Below are positions 35,297 through 44,231 of a stretch of 64,000 nt of DNA, in pieces. The notes under the pieces were generated by a model. The model ran no database searches. It had not been told where the DNA came from and saw only the letters and a program-made list of their open reading frames with translations. Made by a program: the position numbers and the translations under genes. The first letter of the stretch is position 1. Each line of letters begins with the position of its first letter. Source of the DNA: Gammaproteobacteria bacterium (lineage in GTDB: Bacteria; Pseudomonadota; Gammaproteobacteria; Pseudomonadales; Azotimanducaceae); NCBI GenBank assembly GCA_009840545.1, contig VXNM01000003.1, positions 1 through 64,000 of the forward strand, written 5' to 3'.

Positions 35297-36499
35297 TCAA
35301 CCCGCCGCTTTTGCTAGGGCCTCTTCCTTAACTCGCTTGCGCTCCGAAGTGAGCGAATGATTGAATCCCGCGCCAGCCGGCCATACACCCGGATCAGCTT
35401 TTACGAACCTACACAGGTGTTTAGCATGATCCGAGAGAGTTTCCCAAATCTCTAATGGCATCGTTTTCTGGCCGCCTCGAGCGATCCACGGCGCGCCATA
35501 TTCGACGTTAGGCAATGAGCGGATCTCTCTGCTCAGGTTCGGCGTCGCGCCGTGCCAGGCTCGATTGTCTCGAAATACTCCAGCTCCCGCTTTTGCGCCC
35601 ACTAACGTGCACATGCGCATCCATTCAGGTTCTTCAGTTGGCGGAGGTGGGTGTCTAACAGCTTTATGGCTACCTGGAATCTGTCGAATTGGACCGTTTT
35701 CCCAAGTAAGGTCGCACATTACAAAATTTATCGTGATGATTGGTGGAGTGTGATCGACAATCTCCCGTTGCGTCCTTAGATCCAGTTCTTCGGTGCCCTC
35801 GCGTACCTGCATCTTAACGCCCAACTCCTCAGCTTGACTTCGACGGGGCTCTGGCACATTCTGATGTTCGCGCAGATCCATGTGCAAGTGTTGATACTCA
35901 ACGGCGCCCGGCAAGCACAAGTCACCTCCGGCACCAGTAACCATATAGTTTCTATTGCCAAACAATGCTGTCAGCAAGGGTGTAGTTGTAGGCAAATCGA
36001 CCATGGACGCCCATACAGCATCATGAAGCATTTGGCGTGATGCCGAGGTTGTTCCATAGCTATAGCGATGTGGCAGGCGGGAGGTTTCGGTTATGTACTT
36101 ACGTCCGTCATGGCCATCCGGCTCAAGGATTTCCTTCAGGACACGAGCCGATCCCTCGCGAAATCGAGCCAAAGTTTCTTCATCGAGAAGATTGTTGACT
36201 ACAACAAAACCATCTCGAAAGAAAATCGTCTTTGCCTTTTCAATCTCGTGCGGCTCACAGATATCTAGCCCGGTATAGCCGTTGTATTTCTCAAGTTTCT
36301 CACGCAACTTGCAGACTTCGTAGTCGTCGTACAAGCGTTTCGAAGGCGAGTACGGATCTGCTACCCCAAAGTGTCTCTTTCGGTCGGTGACTACATTTCC
36401 TGCTTCATCCAGAGTCTCGTTGACTGGTGTATTTGCGCACCAACCAACCTCGGTTTCACCGAATACCTGCATGTTTTCAAGTTCGTTCTTGGCTTTCAC
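35297..36499 (-). CDS. PhyH-family Fe(II)/2-oxoglutarate dioxygenase
   Basis: 400 aa, larger than the other PhyH in the window. Iron ligands are His206 and Asp208 (QHLHMDLREH) and His316 (DNRAWHGATPN); Arg324 in NLSREIRSL is the likely 2-oxoglutarate contact. A GTG at 36499 is preceded by AGGTG at a 7-nt spacing; the first in-frame ATG lies at 36472. It is separated by 116 nt from the hydratase gene on the same strand, so it is probably the promoter-proximal gene of the cluster. The substrate is unknown. Confidence 0.85.
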   Translation of the reverse strand: MKAKNELENMQVFGETEVGWCANTPVNETLDEAGNVVTDRKRHFGVADPYSPSKRLYDDYEVCKLREKLEKYNGYTGLDICEPHEIEKAKTIFFRDGFVVVNNLLDEETLARFREGSARVLKEILEPDGHDGRKYITETSRLPHRYSYGTTSASRQMLHDAVWASMVDLPTTTPLLTALFGNRNYMVTGAGGDLCLPGAVEYQHLHMDLREHQNVPEPRRSQAEELGVKMQVREGTEELDLRTQREIVDHTPPIITINFVMCDLTWENGPIRQIPGSHKAVRHPPPPTEEPEWMRMCTLVGAKAGAGVFRDNRAWHGATPNLSREIRSLPNVEYGAPWIARGGQKTMPLEIWETLSDHAKHLCRFVKADPGVWPAGAGFNHSLTSERKRVKEEALAKAAG

Positions 36500-37145
36500 A
36501 ATTGGTCACCTCAGATACTCTTACGAGAAATGTGCCTGAAGAAGTGCTGCCTGAACAGGGCGCAAACCAATTCTATCGCAACCTCCAAGCTGGTCTTGGT
36601 TCATTAATTCCGTACCTTCACCACAAGTCTATTCTTCCAGCGAGAGTTCAATCATGTCGTGGCCATTCTGGGCAGGAGTTACTGCCATCTGTTCAAGGAA
36701 ATCGAAAGGCAATGAACTTGTGAGACACTGCTGGACACTTGTTAGCCCACAGTCTCTATAGGACAGAGGCATATAAGGTAGCACGCTAGTACAACGTTAG
36801 TGGCAAATATATCCGAACCGGAACTAATGTATAGGATCTCCAATGAATCACCGCAAAACTGTACGTATCATCAGTTTATCGGCACTCATTTAGCGAAACG
36901 GTGTAGCAAGAAGAAGGATTTAGGGGTTCCTCGTCCCATCTGGACCTAATGGTCTTGCTGATACCAAAACCGGATTTACAGCAGGCAGGATTCGAGCCTA
37001 GTGGCACAGGTCATACACTACGAACTCCTGCTTGCGACCCGTAGATTCGAGACAAACGAACTGAAATTCGTGCGCACAGAGGTATCTAATGGATTTAGTA
37101 AGATGAGAAACACTGCGTTTTCAATCGGTTTGGGAGACTCTCACA
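36500..37145. other. 646-bp intergenic region between divergent operons
   Basis: This region separates the minus-strand PhyH/Opp operon from the plus-strand amidohydrolase/Yej operon, so promoters for both should lie here. I see no convincing gene. The clearest structure is an imperfect inverted repeat, GCAGGCAGGATTC (36981-36993) with GAACTCCTGCTTGC (37022-37035), with one wobble and one bulge and a 28-nt loop. TATAGGACAG-like AT-rich stretches near 36760 could be a promoter. A GGGAG stands 9 nt before the GTG at 37146. Confidence 0.5.
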
Positions 37146-38150
37146 GTGGCAACACCAGGCAGCAGCGAATGGCTTGATTTAGTACAAGAAGACATCATCG
37201 AGCCGGACCGCAGGATTATCGATCCCCACCACCATCTGTGGGAATCAGTATCCATGTGGGGTCGTTATGTACTCGAAGACCTATGGAACGACACCCAGTC
37301 GGGTCACAACATTGAAAAGACGGTTTTTATCGATTGTCGCTCCAACTATCGAATGGACGCACCCGAACACATGCGGCCGATCGGAGAGACAGAATTCGTT
37401 GCTTCCGTAGCGGCGGAAAGCGCAAAGGATGATGAAAAGGCAACCATTGCGGCAATCGTTTCGCATGCCAACATGACCCTGGGCGACAGTGTGGAAGAAG
37501 TATTGAGTGCGCACGAAGAAGCTGGCAATGGCCTGTTTCGTGGGATTCGACACGCAGGTCCTCATGACACGACCGGCACGTTGACCAATCGAGGAAGTAG
37601 ACAACCCTGTCCCTATACACGAGCGGACTTTCAAGCTGGAGTACGCAGACTGGGACAACTTGGCTACACCTACGACACATGGCACTTTTATCACCAGAAT
37701 CAAGAGTATTTCGAGCTCGCAAAGGCAGTTCCAGAAACGACAATGATTCTCGACCACTTCGGTACACCTCTCGGTGTTGGTGCTTACGCCGGGCGTCAAG
37801 AAGAGATTTTTGAACAATGGAAAGCAGATATTGCCGACATTGCACAATGTCCAAACGTCCATGCAAAGCTAGGCGGCATGGCGATGCCGGACAACGGATT
37901 TGGCTGGGACAAGAATCCCACTCCTCCAACTTCTGATGAGTTTGCTGAAGCCCAGCGTCGCTATTACCTCCACACGATTGAATGTTTCGGACCACACCGT
38001 TGCATGTTCGAAAGTAATTTTCCGGTCGATCGACTCTCCATTTCGTACCACGTCCTCTGGAACGGACTCAAGAAGATCGTGAATGACTTCACGGAGGAAG
38101 AGAAAGACCAAATGTTCTACGGCACCGCTGCTAGGGTCTACAGAATCTAG
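37146..38150 (+). CDS. amidohydrolase 2 family metal-dependent hydrolase
   Basis: 334 aa TIM-barrel hydrolase. The N-terminal metal motif is DPHHHLW (residues 22-28), followed by TMILDHFGTPLG and the C-terminal FESNFPVD carrying the conserved Asp. Relatives hydrolyse lactones or amides, or decarboxylate aromatic acids. A GTG start with GGGAG upstream is used. It ends 19 nt before yejA, so it is the first gene of the amidohydrolase-YejABE-CoA-transferase operon, and its substrate is probably what that transporter brings in. Confidence 0.85.
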   Translation: MATPGSSEWLDLVQEDIIEPDRRIIDPHHHLWESVSMWGRYVLEDLWNDTQSGHNIEKTVFIDCRSNYRMDAPEHMRPIGETEFVASVAAESAKDDEKATIAAIVSHANMTLGDSVEEVLSAHEEAGNGLFRGIRHAGPHDTTGTLTNRGSRQPCPYTRADFQAGVRRLGQLGYTYDTWHFYHQNQEYFELAKAVPETTMILDHFGTPLGVGAYAGRQEEIFEQWKADIADIAQCPNVHAKLGGMAMPDNGFGWDKNPTPPTSDEFAEAQRRYYLHTIECFGPHRCMFESNFPVDRLSISYHVLWNGLKKIVNDFTEEEKDQMFYGTAARVYRI

Positions 38151-38169
38151 ACTCGTTCGGTTTCCACTG

Positions 38170-40035
38170 ATGACTGGTCGCAACCTAGTCTGGGCGGCAG
38201 GGATTAGTGCCCTCTTTGCTTCCCTTGTTCTCGCCACCGAGTACAAACACGGTTACGCTTTTCTTGCGGAGCCCAGCTATCCTCCAGACTTTCAACATCT
38301 CAAATATGTAAATCCCGACGCGCCCAAAGGCGGATTGATACGGATTCCACAAATGGGCAATTGGGACAGTTTCAATCCTGTTCCGCCAAGAGGACGAGTC
38401 GCGGCTGGACTGTCCGTTGGATCCCCTACGGACAACTTACTCCTCGATTCGCTTGTAGACTTCGCGGCAGACGAAATCTCTACCATTTACGGGGTTATAG
38501 CTGACGGAATTGCGATTCCCGCAGACAAAGCGTGGATTGGTTTTAGATTGCGACAAGACCCCACACCGCGATGGCATGACGGAAGACCGATTACCGTTGA
38601 AGATCTCGAATTCAGCTTCGATGTCTACAAGAACCAGTCCAATCCCTCAATTCAGAACCCCATAGAACCTTTCACTCACATAGAAGTTCTTAACGACCGC
38701 GAAGTCCGCTATCACATTATCGAGAGTGAACGATCTAATCCTCTCCTTCCAATGCGCATTGGCGTTTTGCCTGTACTTCCAAAACACTATTGGGAATCCG
38801 AAGAAATAACCGAGACGACGGTAACTCCACCATTAGGATCTGGCCCATATCGGATTTCAGACTTCTATGTCGGTCAATGGGTCGCTTTTGAGCGAGTTGA
38901 AGACTACTGGGGTCGGGACCTTCCAATCAATCGCGGCAGGTTTAATTTCGACAAGATCAAATTCGACTATTTTCGAGATGATCAGGTGCAAACAGAATCG
39001 TTGAAAGGAAATGTGGTCGATGTCCACGTCGAAAACATTCCCCGTCTTTGGGAAACTGCTTACGACTTCACTCCCTTTCACAGGGGCTTATTCAAGAAGA
39101 GCTATGTTCCCCAAATGCGCCCCGCAGGTCTTTGGTGGCCAATTTTTTGGAACTTGGAGCAGCCTCGCTTCCAAGACATACGAGTGCGTGAAGCCCTCTG
39201 GTTGCTCAATGACTTTATTTGGCTGAACAAGAGAAATTACGATTTCTACTCCCTCGCCACCAGTTATTTTCACGGTTCTCCAATGTATGCATCCCAAGGA
39301 GTACCTGAAGGAAAGGAATTGGAGCTTCTTGAGGAAGTTCGTCATTTGGTTCCATCACGCGTGTTTACAGAGCCATACGGACCTCCTCCCAATCAAGGAG
39401 ATGGTTGGAGTCGGGACACTATTGTCAGAGCTCAAGAACTCCTCAAAGAAGCTGGTTGGGTAGTCAAGAAGAACAAGCTTGTGCATTCAGAAACCGGTGA
39501 GCACTTCCACATAAGGTTTGTTGCGGTTTCGCCTGCACTTGGTGGATCATTTATTCACTACACCCAAGTCCTCGAACGGGTTGGAATAACGTCGTCGATC
39601 AAATCACCCGAGATTTCGAACTGGCTGTATCGCATGCGCGCAGGTGACTTTGATGGGGGAGCCATTTGGTTCCTGCCCGACAATACCCCAACAGCAACGA
39701 TTGACAACGCTTTCAACAGTGCACTTGTTGACCTCGAATATGGATCGAACTGGGCGAATATAGAAAACCCTGCGCTAGATCACCTGATTGAGAAAATCAA
39801 GACAGCTGAGGATTTTGAATCCTACGCAGCTGCCATTCGAGCTCTTGATCGAGTTTTATTGTGGAACTTCTACTTCATACCCGGCATGGCAAAGGAAAAA
39901 GTGGGAATCGCGTACTGGAATAAGTTCGGTCAGCCAAATCCTGTGCCGCTCAATCGCATTACCAGTCATGTCCATCTTTGGTGGTGGGATGAAGAGAAGG
40001 CCAAAGCAGTTGACGATTACACAGGGCGAAACTGA
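38170..40035 (+). CDS. yejA: YejA-type extracellular solute-binding protein family 5
   Basis: 621 aa periplasmic binding protein. Signal peptide MTGRNLVWAAGISALFASLVLA, then the YejA signature HGYAFLAEPSYPPDF...YVNPDAPKGG. The ATG at 38170 is preferred because it opens the signal peptide; an upstream in-frame ATG at 38083 lies inside the amidohydrolase gene. YejABEF in enterobacteria imports peptides and the antibiotic microcin C. Here it heads a transporter without an adjacent ATPase. Confidence 0.93.
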   Translation: MTGRNLVWAAGISALFASLVLATEYKHGYAFLAEPSYPPDFQHLKYVNPDAPKGGLIRIPQMGNWDSFNPVPPRGRVAAGLSVGSPTDNLLLDSLVDFAADEISTIYGVIADGIAIPADKAWIGFRLRQDPTPRWHDGRPITVEDLEFSFDVYKNQSNPSIQNPIEPFTHIEVLNDREVRYHIIESERSNPLLPMRIGVLPVLPKHYWESEEITETTVTPPLGSGPYRISDFYVGQWVAFERVEDYWGRDLPINRGRFNFDKIKFDYFRDDQVQTESLKGNVVDVHVENIPRLWETAYDFTPFHRGLFKKSYVPQMRPAGLWWPIFWNLEQPRFQDIRVREALWLLNDFIWLNKRNYDFYSLATSYFHGSPMYASQGVPEGKELELLEEVRHLVPSRVFTEPYGPPPNQGDGWSRDTIVRAQELLKEAGWVVKKNKLVHSETGEHFHIRFVAVSPALGGSFIHYTQVLERVGITSSIKSPEISNWLYRMRAGDFDGGAIWFLPDNTPTATIDNAFNSALVDLEYGSNWANIENPALDHLIEKIKTAEDFESYAAAIRALDRVLLWNFYFIPGMAKEKVGIAYWNKFGQPNPVPLNRITSHVHLWWWDEEKAKAVDDYTGRN

Positions 40036-41112
40036 GTGCTCCAGTACATTCTCCGGCGACTGATTCTGATCCCGCTGACGCTATTCGGCATTATGTTGGT
40101 GAATTTTGTCGTGATCCAGTTCGCGCCTGGAGGACCCGTCGAACAAGCTATTGCTCAGTTCTCAGGTCTCAATGTCTCCACAACCGCTAGCGTTTCCACA
40201 GCGGAAAGCATGGGGCCCTCCGACCAATCGGCCTACATGGGAGCTTCAGGGCTGGACCCAGAGTTCATTGAGGAAATCAACAAACATTTTGGGTTCGATA
40301 AACCTCCACACGAGAGATTTGCTCTCATGCTGTGGAACTACATGAGACTAGATTTTGGGACGAGTTATTTTCAAGATCGTTCGGTGCTTGAAATCGTACT
40401 GGAGAGACTTCCGGTATCGCTTGCGCTTGGATTGAGTTCCATGTTTTTGATCTATTCGATCTCAATTCCGCTGGGAATCGCCAAAGCCGTGCGGGATGGA
40501 GCTCCATTCGACATTTGGACGAGTGCAGCCGTGTTTACGGCCTATGCAATCCCACAGTTCCTATTCGCAATCATATTGGTCGTTTTTTTCGCGGGAGGTG
40601 AGTGGCTCAACTGGTTCCCCATGCGAAACCTGCTCTCGGATTCGTTTGAGGAACTCGGGTTCTTTGGCAGGGTTTTTGATGTTCTCTGGCATATCGCACT
40701 ACCTGTAATTGCTCTCACCATGGGCGGATTCGCCACATTGACGATGCTCACCAAAAATTGCTTTCTTGAGGAAGTCAGCAAGCAATTTGTTATGACCGCA
40801 CGGGCCAAGGGACTAACACCAAAACGGGTGCTCTTCGGACATGTCTTCCGTAACGCCATGCTGATTGTCATTTCCGGTTTTCCTGCCGCTTTCGTAGGAA
40901 TCATCTTCACCGGGGCGTTTCTTATTGAGGTTATCTTTTCACTCGATGGAATTGGTTTGCTGGGATATGAAGCGGTCGTAGTCAGAGACTATCCAATATT
41001 GTTCGCGACTCTCTTTTGCTTCAGCCTGCTTGCGTTGGTCATGCAACTGATCGGCGATCTGGTTTACGTGCTAGTCGATCCTCGAATTGACTTTGAAAAG
41101 CGAGTCACATGA
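40036..41112 (+). CDS. yejB: YejB-type ABC transporter permease
   Basis: 358 aa, six TM, GTG start directly after the yejA stop. The N-terminal VLQYILRRLILIPLTLFGIM is typical of OppB/YejB, and the EAA loop AKGLTPKRVLFGHVFRN is present. The periplasmic loop contains SQSAYMGASG-like spacing seen in YejB. Its stop overlaps the yejE start (ATGA). Confidence 0.93.
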   Translation: MLQYILRRLILIPLTLFGIMLVNFVVIQFAPGGPVEQAIAQFSGLNVSTTASVSTAESMGPSDQSAYMGASGLDPEFIEEINKHFGFDKPPHERFALMLWNYMRLDFGTSYFQDRSVLEIVLERLPVSLALGLSSMFLIYSISIPLGIAKAVRDGAPFDIWTSAAVFTAYAIPQFLFAIILVVFFAGGEWLNWFPMRNLLSDSFEELGFFGRVFDVLWHIALPVIALTMGGFATLTMLTKNCFLEEVSKQFVMTARAKGLTPKRVLFGHVFRNAMLIVISGFPAAFVGIIFTGAFLIEVIFSLDGIGLLGYEAVVVRDYPILFATLFCFSLLALVMQLIGDLVYVLVDPRIDFEKRVT

Positions 41113-42161
41113 GCCCGCTAAACCAAAGGCGATTGGCGAATTTCAAGGCCAATAAGAGAGGTTTCTATTCTCTGTGGATTTTTCTGTCCTTATTTCTGGT
41201 CGCACTCTTGGCGGAGTTCATTGCCAACGATAAACCCATCGTTTTCTCACTGAACGGAAAACTGCATCTCCCGCTGCTCTTTTCCTATACGGAAAAGGAG
41301 CTTGGAGGAGTTCTGGAAACTGAGGCCTGGTATATCGACCCTTACGTGCAGGAACTCATCGCTTCAGACGGATGGGCCATCTGGCCACCAATTCGCTTTT
41401 CTCACGACACAATAGACTGGTACAAAAACGCAGTGCCCGCCAGTCCGGATGGTGCACACTTGATGGGAACCGACGGATTGGGTTCCGACATCTTTGCGAA
41501 ACTACTCTATGGATTCCGCTTGTCGGTTTTGTTTGGTTTAACGCTGACGGTGTTGAGTTCGGCTATAGGAATTCTTGTGGGGGCTCTGCAAGGTTACTTC
41601 GGAGGCATGGTCGATTTATTTGGTCAGCGCGTAGTAGAAGTTTGGGCAGGTCTGCCCATTTTGTTTCTTCTGATCATTCTGGCCAGCATGATCGAGCCCA
41701 ATGTGTTTTGGTTGTTGGGCATTCTGGTCATGTTTTCTTGGATGGCGTTGGTTGGTGTTGTGAGAGCCGAATTTCTACGTGCAAGAAATTTCGAATTCGT
41801 TCGAGCTGCACAAGCCCTTGGAGTACAACAGACGCTAATCATGTTTCGGCACGTGTTGCCCAATGCTGCAGTCGCGTCTCTCACTTACTTTCCTTTCATC
41901 TTGACGAATTCGATAACCATTTTGACCGGCTTGGATTTCTTGGGATTTGGTCTTCCCTATGATGCTCCGTCTTTGGGCAGATTGCTCTCAACCGCAAAGG
42001 CCAATCTAAACTCCTGGTGGATAGCGGCCGGAGTCTTTACGACATTGGTGGTGATGCTTACCTTGCTTATCTTTATCGGCGAAGCAGTACGCGATGCCCT
42101 TGATCCACGTCGATCGATTTCTGTTCATGCCGCACCCTCAGCGGCACCCGTTGCTGTATGA
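41109..42161 (+). CDS. yejE: YejE-type ABC transporter permease
   Basis: 350 aa. MSPLNQRRLANFKANKRGF is the YejE N-terminus, and a periplasmic segment between TM1 and TM2 carries the domain seen in YejE/OppC. The permease signature LMGTDGLGSDIFAKLLYGFRLS is clear, as is the EAA loop region EFVRAAQALGVQQTLIMFRH. It overlaps yejB by 4 nt and the CoA-transferase gene by 4 nt, so the reading frames are coupled. No yejF ATPase gene follows. Confidence 0.93.
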   Translation: MSPLNQRRLANFKANKRGFYSLWIFLSLFLVALLAEFIANDKPIVFSLNGKLHLPLLFSYTEKELGGVLETEAWYIDPYVQELIASDGWAIWPPIRFSHDTIDWYKNAVPASPDGAHLMGTDGLGSDIFAKLLYGFRLSVLFGLTLTVLSSAIGILVGALQGYFGGMVDLFGQRVVEVWAGLPILFLLIILASMIEPNVFWLLGILVMFSWMALVGVVRAEFLRARNFEFVRAAQALGVQQTLIMFRHVLPNAAVASLTYFPFILTNSITILTGLDFLGFGLPYDAPSLGRLLSTAKANLNSWWIAAGVFTTLVVMLTLLIFIGEAVRDALDPRRSISVHAAPSAAPVAV

Positions 42162-43294
42162 GCACAGACGCATTGCCCCTTGAAGGGGTGCTCGTTGTAT
42201 CGTTGGAGCAGGCCGTCGCTGCTCCGGTAGCAAGCTGTCGCCTTGTCGACGCTGGCGCGCGAGTGATCAAACTTGAACGCGACTCGGGCGATTTTGCTCG
42301 AACCTATGACACAGCAGCGAATGGGCAAAGCGCGTACTTTGCTTGGTCAAATCGAGGCAAAGAGTCGCTCGTTGTGGATATTAAGAATCCCAACGATGTT
42401 GCTCTCATAAAACGCATCCTTCGAAAAGGTGATGTTTTCCTCCAAAACCTAGCAGTAGGTGCCGCCTCGAGGGTGGGATTGGGTTCAGACGAGTTGCGTA
42501 AAGAGTTCCCGCACCTCATCACTTGCGATATATCGGGATACGGAGAAGAAGGAAAGTACGCTCAAATGAAAGCATACGATCTCCTCATCCAAGCCGAGTC
42601 TGGATTGATCTCGATTTCTGGCGGTCCGGGAGAACTGGGGCGCGTGGGCGTGTCTGTGGTCGATACCGCCACAGGAATTTCCGCTGCGCTCGCCATCAAC
42701 GAGGCTCTGGTACGAAAGTTCAAGACTGGCTTGGGAACAAGCATCAAGTTGTCACTATTCGACGTGATGGGCGAGTGGATGAGCGTTCCGCTAATCCATC
42801 ATGAAGACAAGGGGCACGGACCGGAGAGAATTGGTCTAGCGCATCCTTCGATTACCCCGTACGGAGGATTCTCGACCTCCGATGGGCATGTAATTGTGAT
42901 CTCCGTTCAAAACGACCACGAATGGATTTCGTTCGCAAACGGAGTCTTGAATCGTCCAGATCTAGTTTCCGATCCGAACTATGTTGACAATGCAGCTCGT
43001 ATGTCGAGGCGTGAAGAGGTTGATGGTCTCGTTCAAGAATTTTTCGGCAAACGCACACGGAGAGAGATGTGTGAGTTACTTTTGTCGGCTCGGATTGCAT
43101 TTGGAGAGCTGAACAATATGGCCGATTTCGCTCGTCACAAGCAACTGAGAAGATGGGAAATAGAAAGTGAAACCGGTGTCGTTTCTATTCCAGCACATCC
43201 GGATTCCAATCGAAAATCTCGCAATCTAAAGCTTCCTCGCATAGGCGAGCACAGCGAAGCAATTCGAGCCGAATTTGAGAAGGTATCTATCTAG
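42158..43294 (+). CDS. class III (CaiB/BaiF, formyl-CoA-transferase-like) CoA-transferase
   Basis: 378 aa. The N-terminal LLVVSLEQAVAAPVASCRLVD-like strand, NRGKESLVVDIKNP and the conserved KAYDLLIQAESGL, which holds the nucleophilic Asp, identify the family III fold. It moves CoA between acyl-CoA and a free acid. The gene overlaps yejE by ATGA, an unusual coupling of CoA activation to a peptide-type permease. It suggests that the imported or hydrolysed product is a carboxylic acid that is activated next. The acid is not identifiable. Confidence 0.9.
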   Translation: MSTDALPLEGVLVVSLEQAVAAPVASCRLVDAGARVIKLERDSGDFARTYDTAANGQSAYFAWSNRGKESLVVDIKNPNDVALIKRILRKGDVFLQNLAVGAASRVGLGSDELRKEFPHLITCDISGYGEEGKYAQMKAYDLLIQAESGLISISGGPGELGRVGVSVVDTATGISAALAINEALVRKFKTGLGTSIKLSLFDVMGEWMSVPLIHHEDKGHGPERIGLAHPSITPYGGFSTSDGHVIVISVQNDHEWISFANGVLNRPDLVSDPNYVDNAARMSRREEVDGLVQEFFGKRTRREMCELLLSARIAFGELNNMADFARHKQLRRWEIESETGVVSIPAHPDSNRKSRNLKLPRIGEHSEAIRAEFEKVSI

Positions 43295-43536
43295 CCAAGA
43301 CTGACCAATTCCAACCTCCAGGATTCGGGGACCAAATGGCAGATGGATTGCGTATGCGAACCAGCAAGGTCAAATCCAGTTCTCATCGGAAAAGGCGTTC
43401 GAGACGCAATCGATCCTCGAGGTTGTCTGGCTTAGTCGAACAGATTCAACGAAGAAGAATAGCCCAAGCTCACTCTTATCTATTGATTCCAGAACAATCC
43501 TGCCGCATAATTCGGAAAAGTCATCTCTCATTAAAA

Positions 43537-44097
43537 ATGACAGACTCAGAAGATCCAACAGGCTCCACGAAGACAGTGGAATGGAGTACGGAATCGAAGA
43601 GATACGCAACCAGAATTCAATGCCTGTTGTGGTTTCTCATAGTTGCAGTATTTTCTCCTCAAATCCTGATATTGGGTGTCTTTTCAATGGTTTGGAAAGG
43701 ATCCATCCAGCAACTCGCCTGGCGATCGCCCTTGCTGGTTGTTTTGCTAGCATTGGTGTTTTTCGCCATACACTTGATTTGCAAGCATATGGTCAATACG
43801 TATAGCAAGAAGCACTCGGTGGGTCAATTCGTCAGATTTAATTCGGGAATGTTTGAAAGAGGGTCCTTTGATCTTCCCTATCCAATTTTTCTGGTTCTTA
43901 CGATAATAGGCGCAACTGCGCTGGGATGGGTAGGCGCTGTTGCAATTTACCTCTTGAGCAAAACCGCTCATTACTCTCTGCTCGGCATGAGTCAAGCTAT
44001 ATTTGCGTCAACGTGTGTGACCCTAGTGCTTAGCTATCCGATCTTTGTGATAGTCAAACGCGTTTACGCACGTTCAATCGAAAAATTGAGAACATAG
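43537..44097 (+). CDS. predicted four-TM membrane protein, function unknown
   Basis: 186 aa from the ATG at 43537. The upstream in-frame extension to 43336 is Arg/Ser-rich and unlike a protein N-terminus, so it is excluded. Four hydrophobic stretches can be seen: CLLWFLIVAVFSPQILILGV, LLVVLLALVFFAIHLI, IFLVLTIIGATALGWVGAVA, and IFASTCVTLVLSYPIFVIV. No family is recognised. It lies between the CoA-transferase (242-nt gap) and the HDAC-like gene, with a weak start context. Confidence 0.5.
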   Translation: MTDSEDPTGSTKTVEWSTESKRYATRIQCLLWFLIVAVFSPQILILGVFSMVWKGSIQQLAWRSPLLVVLLALVFFAIHLICKHMVNTYSKKHSVGQFVRFNSGMFERGSFDLPYPIFLVLTIIGATALGWVGAVAIYLLSKTAHYSLLGMSQAIFASTCVTLVLSYPIFVIVKRVYARSIEKLRT

Positions 44098-44231
44098 AAC
44101 AGTATTCAGCTGCACTGTCTGCCGTCCGCATGCTCAAACCGTTTGAGACCGCTGGCCTGAATCCAAACGTGTCTAACATGGACTGTCGTAACTGCCTGGA
44201 CATATTCGAGAACTGATATGGCAGAACTGAT

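Noticed and set aside
36427-36723. 98-codon plus-strand frame
   Set aside because: Begins antisense to the PhyH gene and runs into the intergenic region; composition is not protein-like.
36981-37035. Possible tRNA-like T-arm (GCTCGAATCC on the minus strand)
   Set aside because: No matching acceptor stem, D-arm or anticodon arm can be folded around it.
37281-37995. Two overlapping minus-strand open frames (193 and 222 codons)
   Set aside because: Antisense shadows of the amidohydrolase gene, Cys/Arg-rich.
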